Shown: positions 13,692 through 21,299, numbered from the stretch's first letter. The stretch is 35,269 nucleotides of DNA from an uncultured Eubacteriales bacterium (GCA_900320595.1 ONSW01000009.1:1-35269); one strand, 5' to 3'. Numbers and translations are program-made. The notes: a model not told the origin generated them from the sequence alone.

Positions 13692-15998
13692 GGTTTTTTC
13701 CTCCTCTTCACGCTCTGAGAGCGTGTTTTTTCTTTTCTTGTCCCGCGAGGGATCATAGAGCCTGCAGAAATTCAGCCGCAGCGCGTTCGTCACGACGCAG
13801 AAGCTCGAAAGGCTCATCGCAGCCGCGCCGATCATCGGGCTGAGCGTCAGACCGAGGCGGGCATAGGCGCCCGCGGCGAGCGGGATGCAGATCACATTGT
13901 AGAAAAAGGCCCAGAACAGGTTTTCCTTGATGTTGACGAGCGTCGCGCGGCTGAGACGGATCGCGGCCGGAACATCGAGCATGCGGCTCTTCATCAGCAC
14001 GACGTCCGCCGCGTCGATCGCGACGTCCGCTCCGGCACCGATCGCGATGCCGATGTCCGCGCGCGTCAGCGCCGGCGCGTCATTGATGCCGTCGCCCACC
14101 ATGGCGACCTTTCCGCGCTCACGCAGCGAGCGGATGACGTTCTCCTTGCCCTCGGGCAGCACGCCGGAAATCACCTCGTCGGCGTCCACCTGCGCGCCGA
14201 TCGCGTCGGCGGTGCGGGCATTGTCACCGGTTAACATAACAACATGAATCCCCATACCCTTGAGCTGGCGCACGGCCTCGACGGCGTCTTCCTTGACGGT
14301 GTCTGCCACGGCGATGAGACCGAGCAGGTGCTCGCCTTTTGCAAAGAGCAGCGGCGTCTTGCCTTTCTCCGCGAGCGCATCCGCCCGGGCGCGCAGCGCG
14401 TCGGAAACGGGAAGCAGGGAAGAGATATACTTCAAGCTGCCGCCGAGCAGCGTCTCGCCGTTCATCACAGCGCGCAGACCATTGCCGGGCAGCGCGGTAA
14501 AATCGCTGACGGGGAGCGGCTCGATCCCGGCGGCCTCACCGCGGGCGGTGATGGCTTTGGCGAGCGGATGCTCACTTTTCTGCTCAAGGGAGAGAGCGCA
14601 GAGGAAAAGCTCCTCCTCACCGACGCCCTCGGCCGGGACGAGATCGGTCACGACAGGCTCGCCGTTCGTAACGGTACCGGTCTTGTCGAGCACGACGATC
14701 TGCGCCTTTCCGGCTTCCTCAAGCGAAACGGCTGTTTTGAAGAGAATGCCGTTTTTCGCGCCGAGGCCGTTGCCGACCATGATCGCGACGGGCGTGGCGA
14801 GGCCTAGCGCGCAGGGACAGCTGATGACGAGCACCGCGATGCCGCGGGAGAGCGCATAGGCGAAATCTTTTCCGAGCAGCAGCCAGATCACAAACGTGAC
14901 GAGCGCAACGCCGATCACAGCCGGTACGAACACGCCCGAGACCTTGTCGGCCAGCTTTGCGATCGGCGCCTTGGTCGCGGCTGCGTCGCTGACCATTTTG
15001 ATGATCTGGCTGAGCGTCGTATCCTCGCCGACGCGCGTCGCCTCGCAGCGGATAAAGCCGGACTGGTTGACGGTGGCGGCGCTGACGCGGTCGCCCGCGG
15101 CCTTGTCCACGGGGATGCTCTCGCCCGTGAGCGCGGCTTCGTTCACCGAGCTCTCACCGTCGAGCACCACGCCGTCCACGGGGATACTCTCGCCGGGACG
15201 GACGACGAAAACGTCGCCCTTTTGCACCTCCTCGATCGGAACGGTCTGTTCCTTTCCGCCGCGCTCGACACAGGCGGTCTGCGGCGCGAGGCGCATCAGA
15301 GACTTGAGGGCGTCGGTCGTTTTGCCCTTCGAGCGCGCCTCAAGCATCTTGCCGACCGTGATGAGCGTGACGATCATCGCGGCGGATTCAAAATACAGAT
15401 TGTGCATCAGCGCGTGGGCGCGCTCGCCGTCGCCGTGCTGCACGGCCGCGGTCATCGCAAAGAGCGAAAAGACGCTGTATAAAAATGAGACGCCGGAGCC
15501 GAGCGCGACGAGCGTGTCCATGTTCGGCGCGCGGTGGATCAGCCCGCGAAAGCCGCTTATAAAAAACTTCTGGTTGATGACCATGACGATCGCCGCGAGC
15601 AGCAGCTCGGCAAGGCCGATCGCAACATGATTCCCCTCGAAGAAGTCGGGCAGGGGAAAGCCCCACATCGTGTGCCCCATCGAGATATACATCAGGACGA
15701 GCAGAAAGCCGAGCGAGCTTATGAGCCGCCGCTTCAAAACCGGGGTCTCCCGGTCGCGCAGCGAATCCTCGTCCGCAGCGTGGGAGGAGCGCTTTTCCGC
15801 TCCCTTGCGCGAGGCGCCGTAGCCCGCGGCCTCGACGGCGGCGATGATCGCCTCGGGGGAGGCGCTGCCCTCGACGCCCATGGAGTTGGTCAGCAGGCTG
15901 ACCGAGCAGGCGCTGACGCCCTCCACGGCCGAGACGGCCTTTTCCACGCGCGCGCTGCAGGCCGCGCAGCTCATGCCTGTTACGTTATATTGTTCCAT
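13482..15998 (-). CDS. copA: Copper-exporting P1B-type ATPase with N- and C-terminal metal-binding domains
   Basis: Pump that exports Cu+ using ATP. The 838-residue product has an N-terminal HMA domain with GMSCAAC (residues 8-14), eight membrane segments, the CPC motif in [11 protein letters not shown], the phosphorylation site DKTGTVTNG, the HP motif in SEHPLAKAI and the hinge [25 protein letters not shown] near the last membrane helix fits the Cu+ subgroup. After a charged linker of about 30 residues a second HMA domain with GMMCPHC closes the protein; this part can also be made separately (see 13482-13691). The ATG at 15998 has AAGGAAG upstream and lies 12 bases after csoR. Confidence 0.95.
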   Translation of the reverse strand: MEQYNVTGMSCAACSARVEKAVSAVEGVSACSVSLLTNSMGVEGSASPEAIIAAVEAAGYGASRKGAEKRSSHAADEDSLRDRETPVLKRRLISSLGFLLVLMYISMGHTMWGFPLPDFFEGNHVAIGLAELLLAAIVMVINQKFFISGFRGLIHRAPNMDTLVALGSGVSFLYSVFSLFAMTAAVQHGDGERAHALMHNLYFESAAMIVTLITVGKMLEARSKGKTTDALKSLMRLAPQTACVERGGKEQTVPIEEVQKGDVFVVRPGESIPVDGVVLDGESSVNEAALTGESIPVDKAAGDRVSAATVNQSGFIRCEATRVGEDTTLSQIIKMVSDAAATKAPIAKLADKVSGVFVPAVIGVALVTFVIWLLLGKDFAYALSRGIAVLVISCPCALGLATPVAIMVGNGLGAKNGILFKTAVSLEEAGKAQIVVLDKTGTVTNGEPVVTDLVPAEGVGEEELFLCALSLEQKSEHPLAKAITARGEAAGIEPLPVSDFTALPGNGLRAVMNGETLLGGSLKYISSLLPVSDALRARADALAEKGKTPLLFAKGEHLLGLIAVADTVKEDAVEAVRQLKGMGIHVVMLTGDNARTADAIGAQVDADEVISGVLPEGKENVIRSLRERGKVAMVGDGINDAPALTRADIGIAIGAGADVAIDAADVVLMKSRMLDVPAAIRLSRATLVNIKENLFWAFFYNVICIPLAAGAYARLGLTLSPMIGAAAMSLSSFCVVTNALRLNFCRLYDPSRDKKRKNTLSEREEEEKTMTKTMKIEGMMCPHCEARVKKALEALDAVSAAEVSHVAGTAVVTLSAAVADDVLKNAVEAQDYKVLGIE
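13709..13725 (-). other. Inverted repeat upstream of the internal copZ start
   Basis: CACGCTC and GAGCGTG are perfectly complementary around a three-base loop. The hairpin sits seven bases before GAGGAGG inside copA and may affect ribosome loading at the nested start. Read on the plus strand it is followed by a T-rich run and looks like an antisense terminator. Confidence 0.5.
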
Positions 15999-16010
15999 TT
16001 CTTGCTTCCT

Positions 16011-16319
16011 TTATTTCATCAGCTTTTGCATCGTCGCGACGAGCTCGTCGACGACCTCGTCCTTGCCCGCCAGCAGATCGCGCTTGACACAGCCGCGGAT
16101 ATGACAGGCAAGGAGCTCTTTGTTAAAGGCGTTGATCGCAGCATTGACCGCCGCGGACTGGACGAGCACGTCGTTGCAGTAGGCGTCATTCTCGATCATG
16201 GCTTCGATCCCGCGGACCTGGCCCTCGATACGGCGCAGCCGGTTGAGCAGCTTCTTTTTCAGTTCCTCGTCGCGCACGGTCGATTTCGCGCAGGCGGGGC
16301 AGCTTGCCGTTGTAGCCAT
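16011..16319 (-). CDS. csoR: Copper-sensing transcriptional repressor CsoR
   Basis: DNA-binding repressor that leaves its operator when it binds Cu+. The 102-residue all-helical product has the CsoR/RcnR core RLRRIEGQVRGIEAMIEND and the Cu+ ligands Cys48 (AYCND), His73 and Cys77 (ACHIRGC), the Cys-His-Cys set of true CsoR. An extra CPAC near the N-terminus (residues 7-10) is outside the core. Two adjacent ATGs (16322, 16319) are possible; the second is seven bases from GGAGG and is preferred. It is followed 12 bases later by copA, and its own promoter carries two GGGGTA-type palindromes, so autoregulation is expected. Confidence 0.95.
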   Translation of the reverse strand: MATTASCPACAKSTVRDEELKKKLLNRLRRIEGQVRGIEAMIENDAYCNDVLVQSAAVNAAINAFNKELLACHIRGCVKRDLLAGKDEVVDELVATMQKLMK

Positions 16320-16332
16320 CATTTCACCTCCG

Positions 16333-16349
16333 ATACCCTTTAGGGGTAT
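16333..16349. promoter_or_regulatory. CsoR-type operator 1
   Basis: ATACCC-TTTAG-GGGTAT is a 17-bp palindrome matching the TACCC...GGGTA pattern of CsoR boxes. It covers the predicted transcription start of csoR-copA. Confidence 0.85.
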
Positions 16350-16353
16350 TTTT

Positions 16354-16382
16354 ACTATATACCCCCAAGGGGTATTTGTCAA
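16354..16382 (-). promoter_or_regulatory. Promoter of csoR-copA
   Basis: Minus strand TTGACA (16382-16377), a 17-base spacer and TATAGT (16359-16354). The spacer is almost entirely filled by operator 2. Confidence 0.9.
16359..16375. promoter_or_regulatory. CsoR-type operator 2
   Basis: ATACCCC-CAA-GGGGTAT is a 17-bp palindrome lying between the -35 and -10, 26 bp centre to centre from operator 1. Repressor binding here would block RNA polymerase directly. Confidence 0.9.
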
Positions 16383-16390
16383 GCAAGAGA

Positions 16391-16415
16391 AACAGCCCTG
16401 CCGGGCAGGGCTGTT
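16391..16415 (-). terminator. Probable terminator of the CDF exporter gene
   Basis: AACAGCCCTG pairs with CAGGGCTGTT around a five-base loop. On the minus strand it is followed by a pyrimidine run with only a weak U tract. It also separates the CDF gene from the csoR promoter. Confidence 0.7.
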
Positions 16416-16425
16416 CATGTCGGAT

Positions 16426-17577
16426 TTAATCTGCTGCGTCAATGTCGGGAACGATATGGATCGTGTAATCGGGAAAGGCGCTTTGCACCTCGCCGTACAG
16501 CGTGGCGAGCCCCTCCTCGGGCTTGATGTCAAAGCTCATCACGACGTCAAAGCGCAGTGTCTTTGCCGCCGTGTCGGCGTGAAAGCCGTGGAGCTGCAGC
16601 GCCCAGTCGTGTGACAGCACGAGATTCATTACCCGGTTGCGGATGGCCGCGGCCTCGTTGTCCTTGGTATTGAAGGCGTATACGCCCACGCCCGTGACGA
16701 TCACGCCGGTCGCCTTGTAGACGCGCGCCTGGATGCGGCGCGTGAGGACGTCGACCTGGTCGACGGTCATAACGTCGGGCAGCTCGACGTGCAGCGAGCA
16801 GGTGTTCTTGTTCGGGCCGTAGTTATTCACGATGATGTCGTACACGCCGCGGACCTCGTCCTCCTCCAGCACGCTCGAACGGATCTTGCCGGTCAGCTCG
16901 GCGTCGGCGCGCTTGCCGAGAATATCGTCGAGCGTTTCGGTGATCATCTCGATGCCGGACTTGATGATAAAGCCGGAGATCACCGCGCCGACCCAGGCCT
17001 CGAGCGAAACGCCGAAGACAAGGTAGATGATGGCCGAGAGCAGCACAGAGGCGGAGAGCACGGCGTCAAAGCTGGCGTCGGCGCCGGAGGCCTCGAGTGC
17101 GGCGGAGTTAGCCTTTTTGCCCTGGGCCTTGACATAGCGGCCGAGCAGAAGCTTCACGACCACGGCGACGGCGATGATGACGAGCGAGACGACCGAGTAG
17201 TCCGCCGTTTCGGGGTGGATGATTTTTTTGACCGACTCGACAAGCGAGGTCGCGCCGGCGTACAGCACGATCGCGGCGACGACGAGCGCGGTGAGGTATT
17301 CGATCCGGCCGTAGCCGAGCGGGTGCTTTTTGCCGGGCAGCTTAGCCGAGAGCTTGGTGCCGATGATCGTGATCAGCGACGAGAGCGCGTCGGAGAGGTT
17401 GTTCACCGCGTCGAGCACGACGGCGATCGAATGGGAAAGCAGACCGATCGCGGCCTTGAACGCGGCGAGAAAGACGTTCGTGATGATGCCGATGATGCTG
17501 GTACGCACGATCAGACGGTCGCGGTCGACCATCACGGCGGTGATCTCTTCGTTTTCTAACTGGTTTATTTTTTTCAC
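16426..17577 (-). CDS. Cation diffusion facilitator, Mn-type, with extra C-terminal domain
   Basis: Metal/proton antiporter that exports a divalent metal. The 383-residue product has six membrane segments, then a ferredoxin-like cytosolic domain (about 215-295). The transport site reads N-x-x-x-D in helix 2 (LDAVNNLSDALSS) and D-x-x-x-D in helix 5 (SGADASFDAVLS), lacking the His residues of Zn transporters; this Asn/Asp pattern has been described for manganese exporters, so Mn2+ is the likely cargo. About 85 further residues form a second domain of similar size, absent from the short CDF proteins. The start is GTG at 17577 with AGGAG eight bases before it. It follows the SCP2-like gene by 31 bases. 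Confidence 0.88.
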   Translation of the reverse strand: MKKINQLENEEITAVMVDRDRLIVRTSIIGIITNVFLAAFKAAIGLLSHSIAVVLDAVNNLSDALSSLITIIGTKLSAKLPGKKHPLGYGRIEYLTALVVAAIVLYAGATSLVESVKKIIHPETADYSVVSLVIIAVAVVVKLLLGRYVKAQGKKANSAALEASGADASFDAVLSASVLLSAIIYLVFGVSLEAWVGAVISGFIIKSGIEMITETLDDILGKRADAELTGKIRSSVLEEDEVRGVYDIIVNNYGPNKNTCSLHVELPDVMTVDQVDVLTRRIQARVYKATGVIVTGVGVYAFNTKDNEAAAIRNRVMNLVLSHDWALQLHGFHADTAAKTLRFDVVMSFDIKPEEGLATLYGEVQSAFPDYTIHIVPDIDAAD

Positions 17578-17608
17578 GCTTTTTGCTCCTTTCGGGGAAG
17601 GGGAGAGA

Positions 17609-18007
17609 TCAGAACTCGGTCCCCTCGAGCCTCTTGCAGGCGGTCAGCTTGTCATAGGTCGGAAGCATGGGCATGGCGGCCATCACGCCGCCCTCGAGCT
17701 TGAACACGCCGCCGAGGATGCCGAGCTTGGGGTCGAGCCGGCCCTGGCAGACGGAGACGTAGCTCTTGTAATCGCCGAAGCAGCGGAACGTCGCGTCGGG
17801 AACGGTGTCCTCGCCCTCGCCGCGGGTGATGCTGGTGATCATCGTCTTTTCGACCACGTATTTGATCCACTTTGTGTTGCCGGGGACGCCCCAGACATTG
17901 CGATAGACCTCGACAAGCTGGGTGTTCAGGCTGCCGGGGACGGAAAAGACCTCGGCGATCTTCTTCTGGTGCAGTTCATACCATTCGTCGTCCAAAAATT
18001 TCATCAT
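17609..18007 (-). CDS. SCP2 sterol-binding-like domain protein
   Basis: Small soluble protein of 132 residues resembling bacterial SCP2-like domain proteins: an N-terminal helix with DDEWYELHQKKIAEV, a central strand region (KWIKYVVEKTMITSITRGEG, then DATFRCFGDYKSYVSVCQGR) and a hydrophobic C-terminal part (GILGGVFKLEGGVMAAM). Such domains bind lipids or fatty acyl groups in a tunnel; the ligand of the bacterial forms is unknown. The first of two ATGs at 18007 has AGGAG six bases upstream. It appears to be the first gene of an operon with the CDF exporter, but a functional link is not obvious. Confidence 0.7.
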   Translation of the reverse strand: MMKFLDDEWYELHQKKIAEVFSVPGSLNTQLVEVYRNVWGVPGNTKWIKYVVEKTMITSITRGEGEDTVPDATFRCFGDYKSYVSVCQGRLDPKLGILGGVFKLEGGVMAAMPMLPTYDKLTACKRLEGTEF

Positions 18008-18043
18008 CCGCTGCTCCTTCGTTGTGTTTTTATGGCTGCTGTC

Positions 18044-18072
18044 AGTATAACATAGCCGGCCGTCAAAGAAAA
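18044..18072 (-). promoter_or_regulatory. Possible promoter of the SCP2-CDF pair
   Basis: Minus strand extended -10 TGTTATACT (the TATACT at 18049-18044) with a poor -35 about 17 bases upstream. Confidence 0.45.
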
Positions 18073-18150
18073 GAACTTTTCAAGCCGCAGCCTGAGGGCA
18101 AACAGAATCGGCCTTTTCATATCATAAACGAAGAGCCCGGCTTCATTTTC

Positions 18151-18504
18151 TCAGCCATCCCAATCCAAATGCTGTCCACAACGGTCGCAATAGGACTGGT
18201 ATTCCCTGTCCAACGGAACTCGACACCGGGGACACAGATACCCGTGACTGCCCCGTTCCTGAACCTTCATGGAGATACGATAGGCAGCCGCGCTTAACAG
18301 ACATGTGCATAATTGCCAAATAATCAGGTCGGTCTCCCTGTCGGACATATAAGGCAGCAGAAGCTTTATACTTTTAATGGTTTTATTTACATATTCAGGT
18401 TTGACAGCGGACAGTTCATCTTTCGCACGATGGATTTCAGCCAAACGAGGATTGTGGCCAAGCGCATAAGCAATACACCACATGACGTTTTCTATTTGAG
18501 ACAT
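18151..18504 (-). CDS. Hypothetical protein with C-terminal zinc ribbon
   Basis: Unrecognised protein of 117 residues. The first 75 residues are predicted helical (AEIHRAKDELSAVKPEYVNK, then LLLPYMSDRETDLIIWQLC). The C-terminus carries two Cys pairs, LCPRC and YCDRC, 16 residues apart, a typical zinc-ribbon spacing, and ends HLDWDG. The ATG at 18504 has AAGGAG eight bases upstream and a good promoter at 18527-18555, so it looks like a real, independently expressed gene. Its base composition is clearly more A+T-rich than the genes around it, which suggests acquisition by transfer. No partner gene is adjacent. Confidence 0.75.
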   Translation of the reverse strand: MSQIENVMWCIAYALGHNPRLAEIHRAKDELSAVKPEYVNKTIKSIKLLLPYMSDRETDLIIWQLCTCLLSAAAYRISMKVQERGSHGYLCPRCRVPLDREYQSYCDRCGQHLDWDG

Positions 18505-18526
18505 GATATCAGCTCCTTTATTTCAA

Positions 18527-18555
18527 ATAATACAAGAAGCTGTATGCAATGTGAA
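18527..18555 (-). promoter_or_regulatory. Promoter of the zinc-ribbon gene
   Basis: Minus strand TTCACA (18555-18550), a 17-base spacer and TATTAT (18532-18527). Confidence 0.7.
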
Positions 18556-18670
18556 GTTTTTCAAACGAGAGGGGAGATGTACGTTTTTTCAGAGGAAGGT
18601 GAGGGCTGACGTGCACCGGCGCGTTATCTACTCTCGCTCCAGCGTTCGCTTCTCACCCATCCTTTATGAC

Positions 18671-18707
18671 AAACAAAAGCACCGCCAACAAGGCGGTGCT
18701 TTTGTTT
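18671..18707 (-). terminator. Terminator of ssrA
   Basis: A 16-bp perfect stem (18671-18686 with 18692-18707) around AACAA, two bases after the tmRNA CCA end on the minus strand. Confidence 0.93.
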
Positions 18708-18708
18708 G

Positions 18709-19057
18709 TGGTGGAGATGGGGAGAATCGAACTCCCGTCCGAAAGCGCTTCCTCAGGAACTTCTCCGGGCGCAGACGGTTATTTACATTCCCTTATCCGC
18801 GCGCAAGCCGTCATGCTCGCGGACTTGGTAGCTTCATGATGCATGGCACGCTCAAAGCTTTGCGTACTCACGGTCCCCACTCATCGACGCCTCTGTCCGG
18901 GCCGTGGGCCTCCCGGGAGAGACGCTCGCGCGATTACGCAGCGAGAAGAACAGTGTTGTCGTTGTTCTTTAATTTATAAGTTGCCCGTTTTATGGATGCC
19001 AGGCGCATCCGCCCGCTATTCCTGCCTCCGCACCCCCGTCGAAACCAGTACATCCCC
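18709..19057 (-). ncRNA. ssrA: Transfer-messenger RNA (tmRNA)
   Basis: RNA that, with SmpB, frees stalled ribosomes and tags the unfinished protein for proteolysis. On the minus strand it begins GGGGATG (19057-19051), pairs with CATCTCC (18719-18713), and ends in ACCA (18712-18709). The tRNA-like part shows GGTTTCGAC near the 5' end and GTTCGATTC in the T arm. The tag frame closes at TAA (18936-18934) after codons reading NNDNTVLLAA; if the resume codon is the GCA at 18984 the tag would be ATYKLKNNDNTVLLAA, longer than most. The hydrophobic LLAA end fits ClpXP recognition. smpB lies upstream on the same strand. No clear sigma-A promoter was seen directly upstream. Confidence 0.96.
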
Positions 19058-19125
19058 TTGCGTCAGAATGGATCCGATAGGTCAGGTTTCCGCGCGGGGC
19101 GCGAAAACCACGACCGGCGAATCCA

Positions 19126-19241
19126 TTCTTCCTTCCAAAATCGAACCCGCTTCGCTGGGCTTCGATTTTGAAAAAAGAACAACGTTACAGGTTTTCCTCT
19201 CAAAAACGAAAGGCAAGCTTTCGTTTTTGTTAAGAACAACG
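19126..19241. repeat. 116-bp repeat, copy 1 (period 122 bp)
   Basis: First of two copies that differ at a single base (19202 versus 19324). Each copy holds two hairpins: AAAATCGAA...TTCGATTTT (in copy 1 about 19137-19169) and AAAAACGAAAG-GCAAG-CTTTCGTTTTT (19202-19228). Both resemble intrinsic terminators in either direction. Confidence 0.95.
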
Positions 19242-19247
19242 TTGATG

Positions 19248-19363
19248 TTCTTCCTTCCAAAATCGAACCCGCTTCGCTGGGCTTCGATTTTGAAAAAAGA
19301 ACAACGTTACAGGTTTTCCTCTCGAAAACGAAAGGCAAGCTTTCGTTTTTGTTAAGAACAACG
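19248..19363. repeat. 116-bp repeat, copy 2
   Basis: Second copy, six bases after the first, with the same pair of hairpins. The 19058-19420 stretch between ssrA and ppiB has no convincing gene; open frames across it run through the tmRNA and the repeats. Confidence 0.95.
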
Positions 19364-19390
19364 ATGGAAGAGATACTTTCTAACCAGGTG

Positions 19391-19420
19391 CTAGAAACTA
19401 AAAACTAGAAACCAGAAACT
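19391..19420. repeat. Short A-rich degenerate repeat
   Basis: Imperfect tandem units of the form CTAGAAACT/CCAGAAACT lie directly beyond the ppiB terminator. They look like slippage products; function is not apparent. Confidence 0.5.
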
Positions 19421-19440
19421 AAAAATGCCTCAGCATTTTT
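19421..19440 (-). terminator. Terminator overlapping the ppiB stop
   Basis: AAAAATGC (19421-19428) pairs with GCATTTTT (19433-19440) around CTCA. On the minus strand it includes the last ppiB codons and is followed by a U run. Confidence 0.8.
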
Positions 19441-19948
19441 CCGGCTCGGGATACTCGACGCCGAAGGTCTCGACCGTGACCTTTTTCATGACCTGGGGGA
19501 CACGGGGCCGGTCGTTGTAATCGGTGCGGGTGTTCGCGATCTTGTCGACGACGTCCAGCCCCTCGGTGATCTTGCCGAAGGCGGCATACTGGCCGTCGAG
19601 ATGGGGAGAATCCTCGTGCATGATGAAGAACTGGCTTCCGGCGGAGTTGGGCGCCATCGTGCGCGCCATGGACAGAACGCCGCGGCTGTGCTTGAGGTCG
19701 TTCTTGAAGCCGTTCGCGGTAAACTCGCCGCGGATGGAGTAGCCCGGGCCGCCGATGCCCTTGCCCTCGGGGTCGCCGCCCTGGATCATAAAGCCGGAGA
19801 TGACGCGGTGGAAGATCACGCCGTCATAAAAGCCCTTTTTGCACAGGGAAACAAAGTTGTTGACCGTGTTGGGCGCGATCTCGGGATAGAGCTCCGCCTT
19901 CATGACGTCCCCGTTTTCCATCTCGATGGTAACGATAGGATTGCTCAT
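19430..19948 (-). CDS. ppiB: Cyclophilin-type peptidyl-prolyl cis-trans isomerase
   Basis: Cytoplasmic foldase that isomerises Xaa-Pro bonds. The 172-residue product is a single cyclophilin domain with FHRVISGFMIQGGDPEGKG (catalytic Arg and Phe/Gln), MARTMAPNSAGSQFFIM and LDGQYAAFGKITEGLDVVD. There is no signal peptide. The gene follows smpB by 18 bases on the same strand and probably shares its transcript; the next gene downstream is ssrA. The ATG at 19948 is preceded by AAGGAA. The Trp of the cyclosporin site found in human cyclophilin A is not conserved, as is common in bacteria. Confidence 0.95.
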   Translation of the reverse strand: MSNPIVTIEMENGDVMKAELYPEIAPNTVNNFVSLCKKGFYDGVIFHRVISGFMIQGGDPEGKGIGGPGYSIRGEFTANGFKNDLKHSRGVLSMARTMAPNSAGSQFFIMHEDSPHLDGQYAAFGKITEGLDVVDKIANTRTDYNDRPRVPQVMKKVTVETFGVEYPEPEKC

Positions 19949-19966
19949 AATCTATGGTTCCTTTCT

Positions 19967-20434
19967 TTAATCTGCGTTTTTCATCGCGCGCTCGATGTCG
20001 CGCTTCGACTGGCGCTCGGCCTCACTGTCGCGCTTGTCATGGAGCTTTTTGCCCTTGCACAGCCCCAGATCGACCTTCACGCGGCTGTCCTTGAAATACA
20101 GCCCCAGCGGGATGAGCGCGACGCCGTCCTGCATGACGCGGGCGTTGAGACGGTTGATCTCACGCTTATGCATCAGAAGGCGGCGCGGCCGCACCGGGTC
20201 GCGGTTGAAGATATTGCCGTGCTCATAGGGAGAGATGTGCATCCCGCGGACGAACAGCTCGCCGTTTTTGACTGTGCAGTAGGAGTCCTTGAGATTGGCC
20301 CCGCCGGCGCGGATGGATTTGACCTCGGTCCCGCAAAGCTCGATCCCGGCCTCATAGCGCTCGAGCACGAAATATTCATGATAAGCTTTGCGATTGGAGG
20401 TGATCTCCTTTACGCCTTTCTGCTTGGCAGCCAT
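19967..20434 (-). CDS. smpB: SsrA-binding protein
   Basis: Partner of tmRNA in trans-translation. The 155-residue product has the OB-fold core ([20 protein letters not shown], then [18 protein letters not shown]), the HISPYEHGN and [12 protein letters not shown] segments and a basic C-terminal tail ([20 protein letters not shown]) that enters the mRNA channel. The ATG at 20434 is 11 bases from GGAGG; a GTG three codons earlier is only two bases from it and is unlikely. Its RNA partner ssrA is about 900 bases downstream on the same strand. Confidence 0.96.
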   Translation of the reverse strand: MAAKQKGVKEITSNRKAYHEYFVLERYEAGIELCGTEVKSIRAGGANLKDSYCTVKNGELFVRGMHISPYEHGNIFNRDPVRPRRLLMHKREINRLNARVMQDGVALIPLGLYFKDSRVKVDLGLCKGKKLHDKRDSEAERQSKRDIERAMKNAD

Positions 20435-20654
20435 GTTTCTCACATCCTCCGGGCTATCTTAACACATCGAAAGGGAAAATAAAAGCATATTTTATGAACA
20501 GGGGAGCGGCGGCCGACAGTGCGGCGTTGCCGAATTGTAAGGAAATGTGACGGAAGCGAAACGAATTGAACGCCAAATTGTTTTGAATCAACAGATTTTT
20601 TTCGATTTTTCCGCGTTTTTGCAGCAGATAAGTATGGAAATCGCAAGTGCGATG

Positions 20655-20663
20655 TGCTATACT
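20655..20663 (+). promoter_or_regulatory. Extended -10 promoter of the NUDIX gene
   Basis: TGCTATACT is a good extended -10 element 53 bases before the start codon; no clear -35 is seen. Confidence 0.5.
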
Positions 20664-20715
20664 GATCATGCGATATTATGTAAATTATTTTCGTTATGTA
20701 TGGGAGGAATGCCCC

Positions 20716-21258
20716 ATGGAATGCATCGAAAAGCGCATTGACGGCGAAGTGAAATACAGCGGTATCATCGTAAAGGTCAGACTGGACCGCGCGGAGCTGG
20801 AAAACGGCAAGATCGTCCGGCGCGAGGTCGTAGAGCACCCCGGCGGCGTCGGGATCCTTCCGATCGATGACGAGGGGAACTGCTACATGGTGCGCCAGTT
20901 CCGCTATCCCTTCTCCCGCCAGCTGCTGGAGATCCCGGCGGGCAAGCTGGAATACGGGGAAGAGCCGCTTTCGTGCGCGGTGCGCGAGCTGTCCGAGGAG
21001 ACCGGCTTTGAGGCCGAGGAGCTCATCCCGCTCGGCGCGTGCTACACTTCTCCCGGCTTTTCGAGCGAGGTGCTGCATCTCTATCTGGCCCGCGGCCTTC
21101 ACGCGGGGAAGGCGCATCTCGACGAGGACGAATTCCTCAACGTCGAGAAGCACAGCCTCGAGGAGCTGCTTGAAATGGCGGACCGCCGGGAGCTGCCCGA
21201 CGCCAAGACGGTGATCGCGATCCTGAAGGCCGAGAGACTGCTGAGAAGCAAAGAATAA
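20716..21258 (+). CDS. NUDIX hydrolase, probable ADP-ribose pyrophosphatase
   Basis: Hydrolase that cleaves nucleoside diphosphate compounds; this subgroup typically converts ADP-ribose to AMP and ribose 5-phosphate. The 180-residue product has a complete NUDIX box, G-x5-E-x7-REL-SEETGF (residues about 77-99), preceded by VRQFRYPFSRQLLEIPAG, which is characteristic of ADP-ribose pyrophosphatases, and followed by YTSPGFSSEVLHLYLA. The ATG at 20716 follows GGAGG by eight bases. It has its own extended -10 promoter and lies 113 bases before murA, which also has a promoter. Confidence 0.92.
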   Translation: MECIEKRIDGEVKYSGIIVKVRLDRAELENGKIVRREVVEHPGGVGILPIDDEGNCYMVRQFRYPFSRQLLEIPAGKLEYGEEPLSCAVRELSEETGFEAEELIPLGACYTSPGFSSEVLHLYLARGLHAGKAHLDEDEFLNVEKHSLEELLEMADRRELPDAKTVIAILKAERLLRSKE

Positions 21259-21299
21259 CACAAGATTTAGAATTTTATCGGGATACCACCACAAAATAG

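Noticed and set aside
13709-13740. Plus-strand intrinsic terminator inside copA
   Set aside because: The hairpin followed by T-rich sequence looks like one, but no plus-strand transcript is expected there because tcdA already ends at 13436-13465; it is recorded instead as the hairpin upstream of the nested copZ start.
18503-19355. Open frames on the plus strand across ssrA and the repeats
   Set aside because: They run antisense through the tmRNA and through the 122-bp repeat; their translations are dominated by repeat sequence.
19126-19363. CRISPR array
   Set aside because: Only two long (116-bp) units with a six-base gap and internal hairpins; no short repeats with unique spacers and no cas genes.
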